The notes beneath the pieces are model-generated. The model was given only the letters and a program-made list of their open reading frames with translations, was not told the origin of the DNA and ran no database searches. From positions 1 to 36,284 of the forward strand of contig NZ_JALEIL010000100.1 of the NCBI RefSeq assembly GCF_022770135.1: 36,284 nt of DNA, read 5' to 3'. The position numbers were made by a program, and so were the translations under genes. This document shows positions 17,024-26,033 of the stretch, in pieces (the first letter of the stretch is position 1; each line of letters begins with the position of its first letter). Source of the DNA: Anaerococcus sp. (GTDB lineage: Bacteria; Bacillota; Clostridia; Tissierellales; Peptoniphilaceae).

Positions 17024-17308
17024 ATGGATAAATTAAATGAAGAAAATTTAGATAGGACAATAGATAAATTGCTTAAGGATGGAGAAATTTCTACAGAGGA
17101 GAAGAAAATCTTATTTAAGTATAAGAAAAATCAAGATAAAAGCTTTATGAATAGGGTCCATTATCTTAAGGAAGATCTTTCAATCCTAAATCTAGAGAAA
17201 GGACTAGCTAAGGGCCTAAGCCATAATGTTTTTAATTTATACAAGGAACTAATAAGACAGTATCCAAAAACTGGACCTTCTTCAATATTTAATGGACTTA
17301 TAAAGTAA
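17024..17308 (+). CDS. Small hypothetical protein
   Basis: 94 aa ORF with RBS (ggggggag) and plausible codon usage; no recognised family. Confidence 0.55.
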   Translation: MDKLNEENLDRTIDKLLKDGEISTEEKKILFKYKKNQDKSFMNRVHYLKEDLSILNLEKGLAKGLSHNVFNLYKELIRQYPKTGPSSIFNGLIK

Positions 17309-17370
17309 AAAAAAAAACCAGGTTTAAGATATAATTAATAAGATGTCACTGGCTCTTAAAGATAAAAATT

Positions 17371-17440
17371 AAAGCAGGAGGGTAAGCTTATTTAATCAAA
17401 AACTTTTTTGAAATAAGTAAGCTTACGGGCTCCTGCTTTT
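17371..17440. terminator. Long bidirectional terminator hairpin
   Basis: AAAGCAGGAGggTAAGCTTATTT ... AAATAAGTAAGCTTAcgggCTCCTGCTTT between convergent genes. Confidence 0.7.
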
Positions 17441-17447
17441 GTAAACT

Positions 17448-18368
17448 TTATATAATTGTCTCTACATCGGAAATCTTGTATGGGGTGTGTTGGTAGACAT
17501 AGTGGTTGATCCAGTTGTTAAAGAATATGTATCCAGTTGATCTCCATCTCTGGATAATTTTTTTATTTGGATCATCGTCAAGATAGTAGTTTTCTGCAGG
17601 ACTAGTTCCCAGTCCCTTTTTTATGTCCCTCCTATACTCATCATCTAGGGTATTGGTGTCGTATTCTAGATGATTTAGGTTAAAGACAAATCTATTGTCG
17701 ATACTCTTAATGATAGTTGCTCCCATCTCATCATCGGAAAGGAGGACTTTAAGCTTAGGAATCCTCTCGACTTCTTCCTTTCTGATTGTCTTGTATCTTG
17801 AGTTTGGCATATAGAAACTATCGTCAAAGCCTAGAAAGAGGGGATCTGAGCTTTCCTTATAATATTGGTTTACTGTAAATATTTTCTTATCCAAAGAATC
17901 AATATTCACACCATAGTAATAATCAAGAGCGGCAATGGCAGACCAGCAGATGAAAAGGGTCGAGTAGACATTTTTCTTTACAAATTCAAATATTTTTTTA
18001 AGCTCCTCCCAGTAGATTATATCGTTGTAGGCCTTATGTTCTAGGGGAGCTCCGGTTATAATTAGGCCGTCGTATTTTTTATCCTTTATTTCTTCATAGC
18101 TTACATAAAACTTCTCCAAGTGTTTTTGATAATTCGAAGACTTGTAGCTTGCCATCGCTATCAAGTCAATTTCAATTTGTAGGGGAGTGTTTGATATTAA
18201 CCTCAAAAGCTGGACTTCTGTTTCCTTCTTGGTTGGCATGAGATTTACTATGCCTATCTTAAGGGCCCTTATATCTTGAGACTTGGCCCTTTCTTCTTCC
18301 ATGGTGAATATATTTTCTCTTCCTAAAGTTTCCTTTGAGATTAGATTTTCTGGTATTATTACTGGCAT
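17448..18368 (-). CDS. metA: Homoserine O-acetyl/succinyltransferase MetA
   Basis: NLMPTKKETEVQLLRL, LIITGAPLE, FICWSAIAALDYYYGV, FNLNHLEYD. Confidence 0.92.
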   Translation of the reverse strand: MPVIIPENLISKETLGRENIFTMEEERAKSQDIRALKIGIVNLMPTKKETEVQLLRLISNTPLQIEIDLIAMASYKSSNYQKHLEKFYVSYEEIKDKKYDGLIITGAPLEHKAYNDIIYWEELKKIFEFVKKNVYSTLFICWSAIAALDYYYGVNIDSLDKKIFTVNQYYKESSDPLFLGFDDSFYMPNSRYKTIRKEEVERIPKLKVLLSDDEMGATIIKSIDNRFVFNLNHLEYDTNTLDDEYRRDIKKGLGTSPAENYYLDDDPNKKIIQRWRSTGYIFFNNWINHYVYQHTPYKISDVETII

Positions 18369-18369
18369 C

Positions 18370-19650
18370 TTAGCTCCTTACAGCCTTATCTAGGGCTTGG
18401 CTTATATCTTCGATAAGGTCATCCGCATCTTCTATTCCTATTGAAAGGCGGATCAGACTCTTTGATACTCCAACCTTTTCGAGTTCTTCATCAGATAGCT
18501 GCCTGTGGGTAGAGGAGGCTGGGTGAAGAGCGAGGCTTCTTGCATCTGCCACATGGACTGCGAGCGTGATTAAGTTAAGAGAGTCGATGAATTTGCTTGC
18601 CTCATCTCTTCCACCTTTTATTTCAAAAGACACAACTCCAGATCCTCCCTTAAGATATTTCTTGGCATAAGGATATGATGGGGAGGATTCTAGGAAAGAA
18701 TAGGAAACAGATTCTACCTTGTCGGAATTTTCTAGAAACTCTGCGATCTTTAGGGCGTTTTCTGAATGTTTGTTCATTCTCAAGCCTAGGGTGTCGAGAC
18801 CTAAGATTGTAAGGAAGGCATTTTGTGGAGATATAACTGCTCCGTAATCTCTTAGGCCAACTGTCCTAAGCCTTGCCCCGTAGGCAGCGTTTTTGAATTG
18901 TTCAGTAAAGATAAGGCCGTGGTAGGACTCGTCAGGCTTAGTAAGTCTATCGAAATCTCCCCTTGCCCAATCGAAGTTTCCAGAATCTACTATAAGACCA
19001 CCAAGGGCTGCTGCGTGACCATCTATATACTTAGAAGATGAGTAAGTTACAATATCACAACCATAATCTATTGGCCTAACAAGGGCAGGGGTTGCTAGGG
19101 TATTGTCTAGGATCAATGGAATATTATGCTCGTGGGCAATATCTGCGTAGGAAGCTATGTCGATTACGCTTGCTTTAGGGTTTGATATAGTTTCTCCAAA
19201 GACTAGCTTTGTCTTATCATCAATGGCAGCCTTAAGCTCATCCAAGTCATTGTGATTTACAAATGTAGTTTCAATGCCCAAATCCCTTAGGGTATTGGCA
19301 AAAAGATTGTAAGTTCCTCCATAAATATTATTTACAGCAACTATATTATCTCCTGCCTTGGCTATATTTAGGACAGCTAGGAGGTTGGCTGCTTGGCCAG
19401 ATCCTGTCGCTACTGCGCACACTCCTCCGTCAAGATCTGCTATTTTCTTCTCTAGGGCATCTATAGTAGGATTTCCAAGCCTTGTATAGAAGAATCCGCT
19501 CTCCTTTAGGTCAAATAAATCAGCTATCTCATTTGTTTTCTCGTAAGAAAATGTAGTCGACTGAACTATTGGAGGGAGGTTACTCTCTCCCTTTTTTGCT
19601 TCATAACCTGCTCTGACACATGCTGTGTCGATGTTTTTGTATTTACTCAT
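18370..19650 (-). CDS. metY: O-acetylhomoserine sulfhydrylase MetY (Cys/Met PLP enzyme)
   Basis: TRLGNPTIDALEKKIADLDGG; PLP-lysine context VTYSSSKYIDGH; LHPASSTHRQLSDEEL. Confidence 0.93.
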   Translation of the reverse strand: MSKYKNIDTACVRAGYEAKKGESNLPPIVQSTTFSYEKTNEIADLFDLKESGFFYTRLGNPTIDALEKKIADLDGGVCAVATGSGQAANLLAVLNIAKAGDNIVAVNNIYGGTYNLFANTLRDLGIETTFVNHNDLDELKAAIDDKTKLVFGETISNPKASVIDIASYADIAHEHNIPLILDNTLATPALVRPIDYGCDIVTYSSSKYIDGHAAALGGLIVDSGNFDWARGDFDRLTKPDESYHGLIFTEQFKNAAYGARLRTVGLRDYGAVISPQNAFLTILGLDTLGLRMNKHSENALKIAEFLENSDKVESVSYSFLESSPSYPYAKKYLKGGSGVVSFEIKGGRDEASKFIDSLNLITLAVHVADARSLALHPASSTHRQLSDEELEKVGVSKSLIRLSIGIEDADDLIEDISQALDKAVRS

Positions 19651-19689
19651 AATAGTAACTCCTTAAATAAATTTCATAAAATTTATATA

Positions 19690-19930
19690 AAAAAAGTCCC
19701 TAGGTCAAAAGACCTAAGGACGAAAATCCGTGTTACCACCTTAATTTAATATATGCTCACACATATAAACTCATCAGGTACAAACATACCCTTGCTTTGT
19801 AACGTAAGCTAACGTAGACCTCTAATATCGAAGCCTCCTAGATAAAGACCATCTTCATACAACTTCCATCTACTTCTTTCACCAAAACGAAGCTCTCTGT
19901 AATCAAGTCCTTGTACTACTCTTCTTTATA
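19690..19930 (-). ncRNA. T-box leader, Met specifier (AUG), upstream of metY-metA
   Basis: Minus strand has AGAGAGC, GGTGAAA, gaagATGg (19850-19852), AATTAAGGTGGTAACACGG, terminator GTCCTTAGGTC-tttt-GACCTAGGGAC + T-tract. Confidence 0.9.
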
Positions 19931-19949
19931 TAAAGTTTATGATAATAGA

Positions 19950-19978
19950 ATTATATAACTAATTATTAAAAATGTCAA
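19950..19978 (-). promoter_or_regulatory. Promoter of metY-metA T-box
   Basis: Minus strand TTGACA - 17 nt - TATAAT. Confidence 0.8.
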
Positions 19979-20033
19979 CTGCAAAAATAAAGCCAAGCTG
20001 TATAATCTATATTATAAGAGTCAAGGAGGTTTT

Positions 20034-20510
20034 ATGACAAGTGTATATGACTTTACAGTTTTAGATAAAGATGATAAGGAAATCTCCCTTAGTAAATATG
20101 AGGGCAAGGTCCTTCTTATAGTAAATACAGCAACCCACTGTGGCTTTACCAAACAATACGACGCTCTTGAAGCTTTGTATGAGAAATATAAGGATCAGGG
20201 CTTTGAGATTTTGGACTTTCCTTGCAATCAATTTGGCAACCAAGCCCCAGAATCTGATGAGGAGATAGACTCTTTCTGTGCCCTAAAGTTTGGGACAAGC
20301 TTTGATAGGTTCAAGAAAATCGACGTAAATGGCGAAAATGAAGACCCACTTTATACCTTCCTTAAGGAAGAAAAGGCAGGACTAGGCAAGGCCATCAAAT
20401 GGAACTTCACCAAGTTTTTGATAGATAGAGATGGAAATGTAGTAGCTCGTTTCGGATCAAACAAGAAGCCAGAGAATATGGAAAAAGATATAGAAAAATT
20501 GTTAGGATAG
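20034..20510 (+). CDS. Glutathione peroxidase family protein (Cys type)
   Basis: VNTATHCGFTKQYDALEALY, LDFPCNQFGNQAPES, KWNFTKFLIDRDG. Confidence 0.93.
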   Translation: MTSVYDFTVLDKDDKEISLSKYEGKVLLIVNTATHCGFTKQYDALEALYEKYKDQGFEILDFPCNQFGNQAPESDEEIDSFCALKFGTSFDRFKKIDVNGENEDPLYTFLKEEKAGLGKAIKWNFTKFLIDRDGNVVARFGSNKKPENMEKDIEKLLG

Positions 20511-20514
20511 AAAA

Positions 20515-21000
20515 ATGGACAAATTTGTAAAACTCGCTTTTGATTCCTTGAATCATTATCTAGATACAGGAAAATATCTCGACAAATACGATGAGGAATT
20601 CGAAGATAACCACAATGGTGTAATTATAGAAATAAAAATGGGAGATAAGAGAGAAAGGGCAGGATCAATTTATCCAACCAGGAAAAACATAGCCCTAGAT
20701 ATAATAAATGAGACGGTCAATCTCGGGATTTTCAACAATGCCTTGGCTATCAAGAAAGAAGACCTAGACGATATTTATATCCAAGTTCTTGAGATTAATA
20801 AGGTTAAGCCAATTTCCAAAATCGAAGACTTCGGAGTATATCACGGACTCTTACTAAATTACAACAACAACCCTGTTATAGTCTACAGAAATGACTATGA
20901 AAGCGACTATCAGATGTATGAAGATGCCAAGGATAGGGCAAATATTGACGAGTTCGATGTCTACAATCTAGAGAAGTTTAAGATAGTTAGACACATATAG
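20515..21000 (+). CDS. Divergent AMMECR1-like protein
   Basis: GVIIEIKMGDKRERAGSIYPTRKNIALDIINETVNLG...EEDLDDIYIQVLEINKVKPIS resembles AMMECR1 layout but without RGCIG. Confidence 0.45.
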   Translation: MDKFVKLAFDSLNHYLDTGKYLDKYDEEFEDNHNGVIIEIKMGDKRERAGSIYPTRKNIALDIINETVNLGIFNNALAIKKEDLDDIYIQVLEINKVKPISKIEDFGVYHGLLLNYNNNPVIVYRNDYESDYQMYEDAKDRANIDEFDVYNLEKFKIVRHI

Positions 21001-21054
21001 AAATATATTTGACAAAAAACAGTCTTAGTATTATATTATAATATAAATATGACG

Positions 21055-21236
21055 TTAAGAAGAAGAGTAACCCTCTATCAATCTAAAAGAGAGGCAGGTT
21101 AGGTGAAAGCTGCTAGAGGCGTTTTGGGCGAAGATCATCTTCTAGTCTAATAAATGAATTAGTAGTTTATTACGTTACAATTGCGTTAAATTGTCTATTA
21201 AAACGGTGGACCGTCCTTTTTAAGGACGGTTTTATT
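21055..21236 (+). ncRNA. T-box leader, Ile specifier (AUC), divergent core
   Basis: agagaggcag, GGTGAAAGCTG, specifier gaagATC at 21134-21136, GGTGGACCG, terminator ACCGTCC-tttttaa-GGACGGT + T-tract. Confidence 0.8.
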
Positions 21237-21260
21237 TTTTAGAAATTAAAGGAGTTATTG

Positions 21261-24200
21261 ATGTCAGAATTTAAATCTTTAGACAGCAAAGATGTAAGAA
21301 AAAGAGAAGGAGAAGTCGAAAAGTATTGGCAAGAAATAGACCTACTTGATGAGACTTTCAAAACCCGTGAGGGAGCCGGCGAATATATAATCTACGACGG
21401 ACCTCCAACAGCAAACGGTAGACCAGGAATCCACCATGTTATCGCTCGTACCCTTAAGGATATGACAAGCAGATACAAAAACATGCAAGGCTACAAGGTC
21501 CTAAAAAAGGCAGGTTGGGATACCCACGGTCTTCCTGTAGAAATAGAAGTAGAAAAGACCCTAGGCTTTCATGATAAAAACGATATAGAAGAATACGGAA
21601 TCGAAAAGTTCAACAAGCTATGTAAGGAATCTGTTTGGAAATACTCCGACCAATGGAGAGAGATGTCAGACAGGATGGCCTTCCTCTACAATATGGACGA
21701 TCCTTATGTCACAATGGATAACGACTATGTAGAAACTGAGTGGTACCTCCTAGATAAGGCCTTCAAAAACGGATACATCTACGAGGGAGCCAAGGTTATG
21801 CCATACTGTCCACGTTGTGGTACAGGTCTTGCAAGTCACGAGGTTGCCCAAGGTTACCAAATGGATAAGACCATCACCCTTACAGTTAAGTTTAAGAAAA
21901 AGGGAACTGACAACGAGTACTTCCTAGCATGGACCACAACTCCTTGGACCCTTCCATCAAACGTGGCCCTATCAGTTCACCCAGAGCTTACCTACGTTAA
22001 GCTTTATGTAGCAGAGGAAGATTCTTACTATTACTGTGCCAAATCCCTTGCTGAAAAGCTTATGGAAGAAAGAGACTACGAAGTAGTAGAAGAATTCCCA
22101 GGTAAGGATATGGAATATTGGGAATACGAACAACTTATGCCATATGTAAATGTAGGAGATGATAAGGCCTTTATCGTAACCCTTGCCGACTACGTTTCTG
22201 CAGAAGATGGTACAGGTATAGTTCACTCCGCTCCAGCCTTTGGTGAGGACGACTACCAAATAGGAAGAAAATACGGACTTGCCTTTGTTCAACCAGTTGA
22301 CCTTGAAGGATGCTTTACAGAAACTCCTTGGAAGGGTGAATTTATCTTCGATACCAACGAAAAAATCTGGAGACACCTCCAAGAAGAAGGCAAGGTATTT
22401 AACAAACAAACTATAGAGCACAACTACCCACACTGCTGGAGATGCCACACACCACTAGTATATTATGCAAAACCATCCTGGTATATAGAAATGAGCAAGT
22501 TCTCAGATGCCATGGTAGAAAACAACAAAAGCGTAAACTGGTACCCACAAACTATAGGGGACAAGAGATTTGGAAACTGGATCGAAAACGTAAAAGACTG
22601 GGCTATATCTAGGTCAAGATACTGGGGAACTCCGCTAAATATCTGGAAATGTGATGAATGTGGCCACACAGATACAGTTGGATCAAGAGCAGAACTAAAG
22701 GAACGTGCAATCGAAGACATATCAGAAGATATAGAGCTACACAGACCATATGTAGATAATGTATCTATCAAATGTGATAAGTGCGGGGGCACCATGCACA
22801 GGGTTCCTGATGTAATCGACGTTTGGTTTGACTCTGGAGCAATGCCATTTGCCCAACTTCACTATCCATTTGAACACAAAGAAGACTTTGAAGAATACTT
22901 CCCAGCAGACTTTATCTGTGAAGGAATCGACCAAACAAGGGGCTGGTTCTACTCACTAATGGCCATATCTACAATCACAACAGGCAAGGCTCCTTACAAA
23001 AATGTCCTAGTAAACGACCTCGTAGTAGATAAGAACGGTCAAAAGATGAGTAAATCCAAAGGAAACACCCTAGATCCATTCGCCCTTTTTGATAAGTACG
23101 GGGCAGATGCCGTAAGATTCTACTCACTCTATGTATCTCCACCATGGATGCAAACTAAGTTTGACGAAAAGGGACTAATCGAAGTCAAGAATAACTTCTT
23201 TAGGACATTTGAAAATGTCTACAACTTCTTCGGCCTCTACGCTGAAACAGACAAATTAAGTGCAGAAGAAATAGCAGGCTTTACTGACCTTAAGCTTGAA
23301 AAAATAGATAAATGGCTTTACTCCAAACTAAATACCCTAATCAAAAACTACACAGAAGCAATGGACGCCTTTGACTACAACAAGGTAGTTCACATGATCT
23401 CTGACTTCGTAGTAGAAGATCTATCAAACTGGTATATCAGAAGAAATAGAAAGAGATTCTGGAACTCAGAGCTTACAGATAGCAAGAAAGCAGTATACAA
23501 GACTACATTTGATGCAATCCTTACAATATCCAAGCTCATCGCTCCAATCACACCATTTATAGCTGAAGAGGTCTACAGATCACTTACAGGAGAAAAGACA
23601 GTTCACACAAGCCTCCTCCCTAAGGCAGACGAGAAAATGATTGATACAGACCTTGAAGAAAGCATGGACCTTGTTAGAAAGATAGTTAACCTAGGTAGGG
23701 CTTCAAGAGAGAAAGAATCAATCAAGGTTCGTCAACCACTAGCTAAAATCATAGTAGACGGAGCCTACAAGGAAAAAATCGCAGACCTTACAGGCCTAAT
23801 CAAAGAAGAGCTAAATATAAAGGATGTCGACTTCGAAGACGACCTATCAGACTTCATGGACTACTTCCTAAAACCAGACTTTAGAGTAGTAGGAAGAATC
23901 TTCCAATCCAAGGTCAACGACTTCGCCAAATTCCTAGCATCCACCGATGCCAAAGACTTCATAGAAGCTGTTGAAGAAAATCCTCAAGAAATCACCCTAG
24001 GAGATGAGACTTACCAAGTCACAAAAGACTATCTAGACATAAGAATATCTGCCAAAGAAGGATTCGATGTAGAAATGGACGGCAATGTCTTCGTAATACT
24101 CGATACAGAAATCACCGAAGACCTCCGTGATGAGGGTTATGCGAGAGAATTCACCTCCAAGGTTCAAAACATGAGAAAAGATAGTGGATTTGAAGTAACA

Positions 24201-24374
24201 GATAGAATCAATATCTACTACCAAGCAGACGATAAACTAAACAAATCTCTAGAGAAATTCAAAGAAGAAATCAAAAAAGAAACCCTAGCAGATAAGTTCG
24301 AAAGAAAAGACCTTGCAAGCGAAGAAATCGAACTAAACGATAAGACAGTTAAAATTGAGCTTGAGAGATTATAA
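21261..24374 (+). CDS. ileS: Isoleucyl-tRNA synthetase
   Basis: PPTANGRPGIHH, KMSKSKGN, GWDTHGLPVE; ATG at 21261 preferred over the track start TTG at 21258. Confidence 0.97.
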   Translation: MSEFKSLDSKDVRKREGEVEKYWQEIDLLDETFKTREGAGEYIIYDGPPTANGRPGIHHVIARTLKDMTSRYKNMQGYKVLKKAGWDTHGLPVEIEVEKTLGFHDKNDIEEYGIEKFNKLCKESVWKYSDQWREMSDRMAFLYNMDDPYVTMDNDYVETEWYLLDKAFKNGYIYEGAKVMPYCPRCGTGLASHEVAQGYQMDKTITLTVKFKKKGTDNEYFLAWTTTPWTLPSNVALSVHPELTYVKLYVAEEDSYYYCAKSLAEKLMEERDYEVVEEFPGKDMEYWEYEQLMPYVNVGDDKAFIVTLADYVSAEDGTGIVHSAPAFGEDDYQIGRKYGLAFVQPVDLEGCFTETPWKGEFIFDTNEKIWRHLQEEGKVFNKQTIEHNYPHCWRCHTPLVYYAKPSWYIEMSKFSDAMVENNKSVNWYPQTIGDKRFGNWIENVKDWAISRSRYWGTPLNIWKCDECGHTDTVGSRAELKERAIEDISEDIELHRPYVDNVSIKCDKCGGTMHRVPDVIDVWFDSGAMPFAQLHYPFEHKEDFEEYFPADFICEGIDQTRGWFYSLMAISTITTGKAPYKNVLVNDLVVDKNGQKMSKSKGNTLDPFALFDKYGADAVRFYSLYVSPPWMQTKFDEKGLIEVKNNFFRTFENVYNFFGLYAETDKLSAEEIAGFTDLKLEKIDKWLYSKLNTLIKNYTEAMDAFDYNKVVHMISDFVVEDLSNWYIRRNRKRFWNSELTDSKKAVYKTTFDAILTISKLIAPITPFIAEEVYRSLTGEKTVHTSLLPKADEKMIDTDLEESMDLVRKIVNLGRASREKESIKVRQPLAKIIVDGAYKEKIADLTGLIKEELNIKDVDFEDDLSDFMDYFLKPDFRVVGRIFQSKVNDFAKFLASTDAKDFIEAVEENPQEITLGDETYQVTKDYLDIRISAKEGFDVEMDGNVFVILDTEITEDLRDEGYAREFTSKVQNMRKDSGFEVTDRINIYYQADDKLNKSLEKFKEEIKKETLADKFERKDLASEEIELNDKTVKIELERL

Positions 24375-24380
24375 TACAAG

Positions 24381-24404
24381 TTGGGCCTTAGGGCCCAATT
24401 TTTT
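24381..24404 (+). terminator. Intrinsic terminator after ileS
   Basis: TTGGGCC-ttag-GGCCCAA then TTTTTT. Confidence 0.85.
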
Positions 24405-24470
24405 CTACAAACTTTTACTTAATTATAAATAACATATAATAATAAGAGAAGTTAAAGTTAGTGAGGGTTT

Positions 24471-24914
24471 ATGCAGACTAGATTAATGAATATGGTAATG
24501 ATTTGTGATGAAGTTAATGATAAGGTCTTAGTTCTTGACAAGGTCAAAAAGTATGGCTGGGAGGGGCTTACTTTTCCTGGAGGCAAGGTCGAGGAAGGGG
24601 AAAGCCTTACCGATTCTGTAATTCGAGAGGCCAAGGAAGAGACCAATCTCGATATCGAAAATCCTGTACTTGTCGGACTTATCACTTGGATTGTCGAAGG
24701 AAGGCGAGATATGGGATTTCTCTTTAGGACAAGGGACTTTAAGGGAGAGCTTATCGAAAATAATAGGGAAGGTAGGCTCTTTTGGGATTCTTATGAGCAT
24801 ATGAAAGATAGCAAAGAACTTTCTGAGTCGATGGATAAGATTTTTGAGATTTATGAAGGGAAGTTCCAAGAAATCACCTGGTTTTATGATGAGGGAAGGG
24901 TAATTTACCAATAG
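24471..24914 (+). CDS. NUDIX hydrolase (8-oxo-dGTPase-like)
   Basis: Nudix box GGKVEEGESLTDSVIREAKEETNLDI. Confidence 0.92.
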   Translation: MQTRLMNMVMICDEVNDKVLVLDKVKKYGWEGLTFPGGKVEEGESLTDSVIREAKEETNLDIENPVLVGLITWIVEGRRDMGFLFRTRDFKGELIENNREGRLFWDSYEHMKDSKELSESMDKIFEIYEGKFQEITWFYDEGRVIYQ

Positions 24915-24921
24915 GATAATA

Positions 24922-24950
24922 TTGAAAAAAACCCTAGCTCCTGTTATAAT
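24922..24950 (+). promoter_or_regulatory. Promoter of the FemAB/ABC operon
   Basis: TTGAAA - 17 nt - TATAAT. Confidence 0.6.
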
Positions 24951-25007
24951 TAAGTAAATGTATGGCTAGGAGCATAACAGTTATTTTGAAGTGAAAGAGA
25001 GAGTAAT

Positions 25008-26033
25008 ATGATTTTAGATAAAAACAACAAGGACTTAGTTAAGAAATACAATGATTTTATCAAGAATTCGCCATATGGCAACTTCATGCAGGATATGCGC
25101 TGGGCGAATATCAAGGCTAATTGGGAAAGCGTCTACTTCTATGTCGAAGAAGATGGCGAAATCAAGGGAGCCCTTTCAGTTATATATATAAGAGATAGCA
25201 AGGTCGGCAAGAACTTCTTCTATGCTACAAGAGGACCTGTTTGTGACCTAAGAGATATAGAATTGGTAAAGGAATTAATCGATGAAGCAAGTGCCTTTGC
25301 CAAGGAAAACGACGGCTTCCTCCTTCGTATCGACCCACTAGTTCGTATGGATGAAGATTTAGTTAAACTATATGCGGAAAACGGAATTACAATCCGCCAT
25401 GACAAGACTACCTCATCTCAACCTCTTCTTAACATGGTCCTAGACATAGATGGAAGGGACGGGGAAGAGATTTTCAAGAATTTCTCCAAAAATACTAGAA
25501 AACACACTAGAAAATCCTACAGAGATGGGATTGAGACAAGAGAAGTAGGAGAAGAAGGAGTGGATATCCTCTACAAGCAAGTAGTAGATACTGCTGAAAG
25601 AGCTGGAATTAATCACAGGCCTTACGAGTATTTCAAGGCTCTTTATGATAACTATAAGGATGAGATTAGACTTTCAGTTTCTTATCTTGACGAGACTCCA
25701 CTTTGCTCATCTATGCTAATCTGCTATGGAAATAGGGCCCTAGCCCTTTATGGTGGTTCAAGTGATGAGCACAAGGACATGGGACAAAATTATCAGATAA
25801 ACTACGAAGAAGTAAAATATGCTGCAGAAAAAGGCTATGACCACTATGATATGGGAGGAGTCTTTGAGGCAGATGATTCAGATGGACTCTACAGGTTTAA
25901 GAGGAAATTTACGGAAGAAAATGTAGAAAATCTCATAGGAGAAATCGACATAGTCCTAGACGAGAAGCTTTATGACGAATATATCAAGGAGAAAAATCCT
26001 CACTTCAAGAAAGAGGAAGAAAAGGAAGACTAG
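25008..26033 (+). CDS. FemAB/FemX-like peptidoglycan interpeptide-bridge aminoacyltransferase
   Basis: GNAT-like Fem pattern: FMQDMRWANIK, KNTRKHTRKSYRDGIETREV, ALYGGSSDEHKDMGQNYQINYEEVKYAAEKGYDHYDMGG. Confidence 0.85.
   Translation: MILDKNNKDLVKKYNDFIKNSPYGNFMQDMRWANIKANWESVYFYVEEDGEIKGALSVIYIRDSKVGKNFFYATRGPVCDLRDIELVKELIDEASAFAKENDGFLLRIDPLVRMDEDLVKLYAENGITIRHDKTTSSQPLLNMVLDIDGRDGEEIFKNFSKNTRKHTRKSYRDGIETREVGEEGVDILYKQVVDTAERAGINHRPYEYFKALYDNYKDEIRLSVSYLDETPLCSSMLICYGNRALALYGGSSDEHKDMGQNYQINYEEVKYAAEKGYDHYDMGGVFEADDSDGLYRFKRKFTEENVENLIGEIDIVLDEKLYDEYIKEKNPHFKKEEEKED

Noticed and set aside
20034-20510. Selenocysteine glutathione peroxidase
   Set aside because: The active-site codon is TGT (ATHCGFT), with no in-frame TGA, so it is the Cys type.
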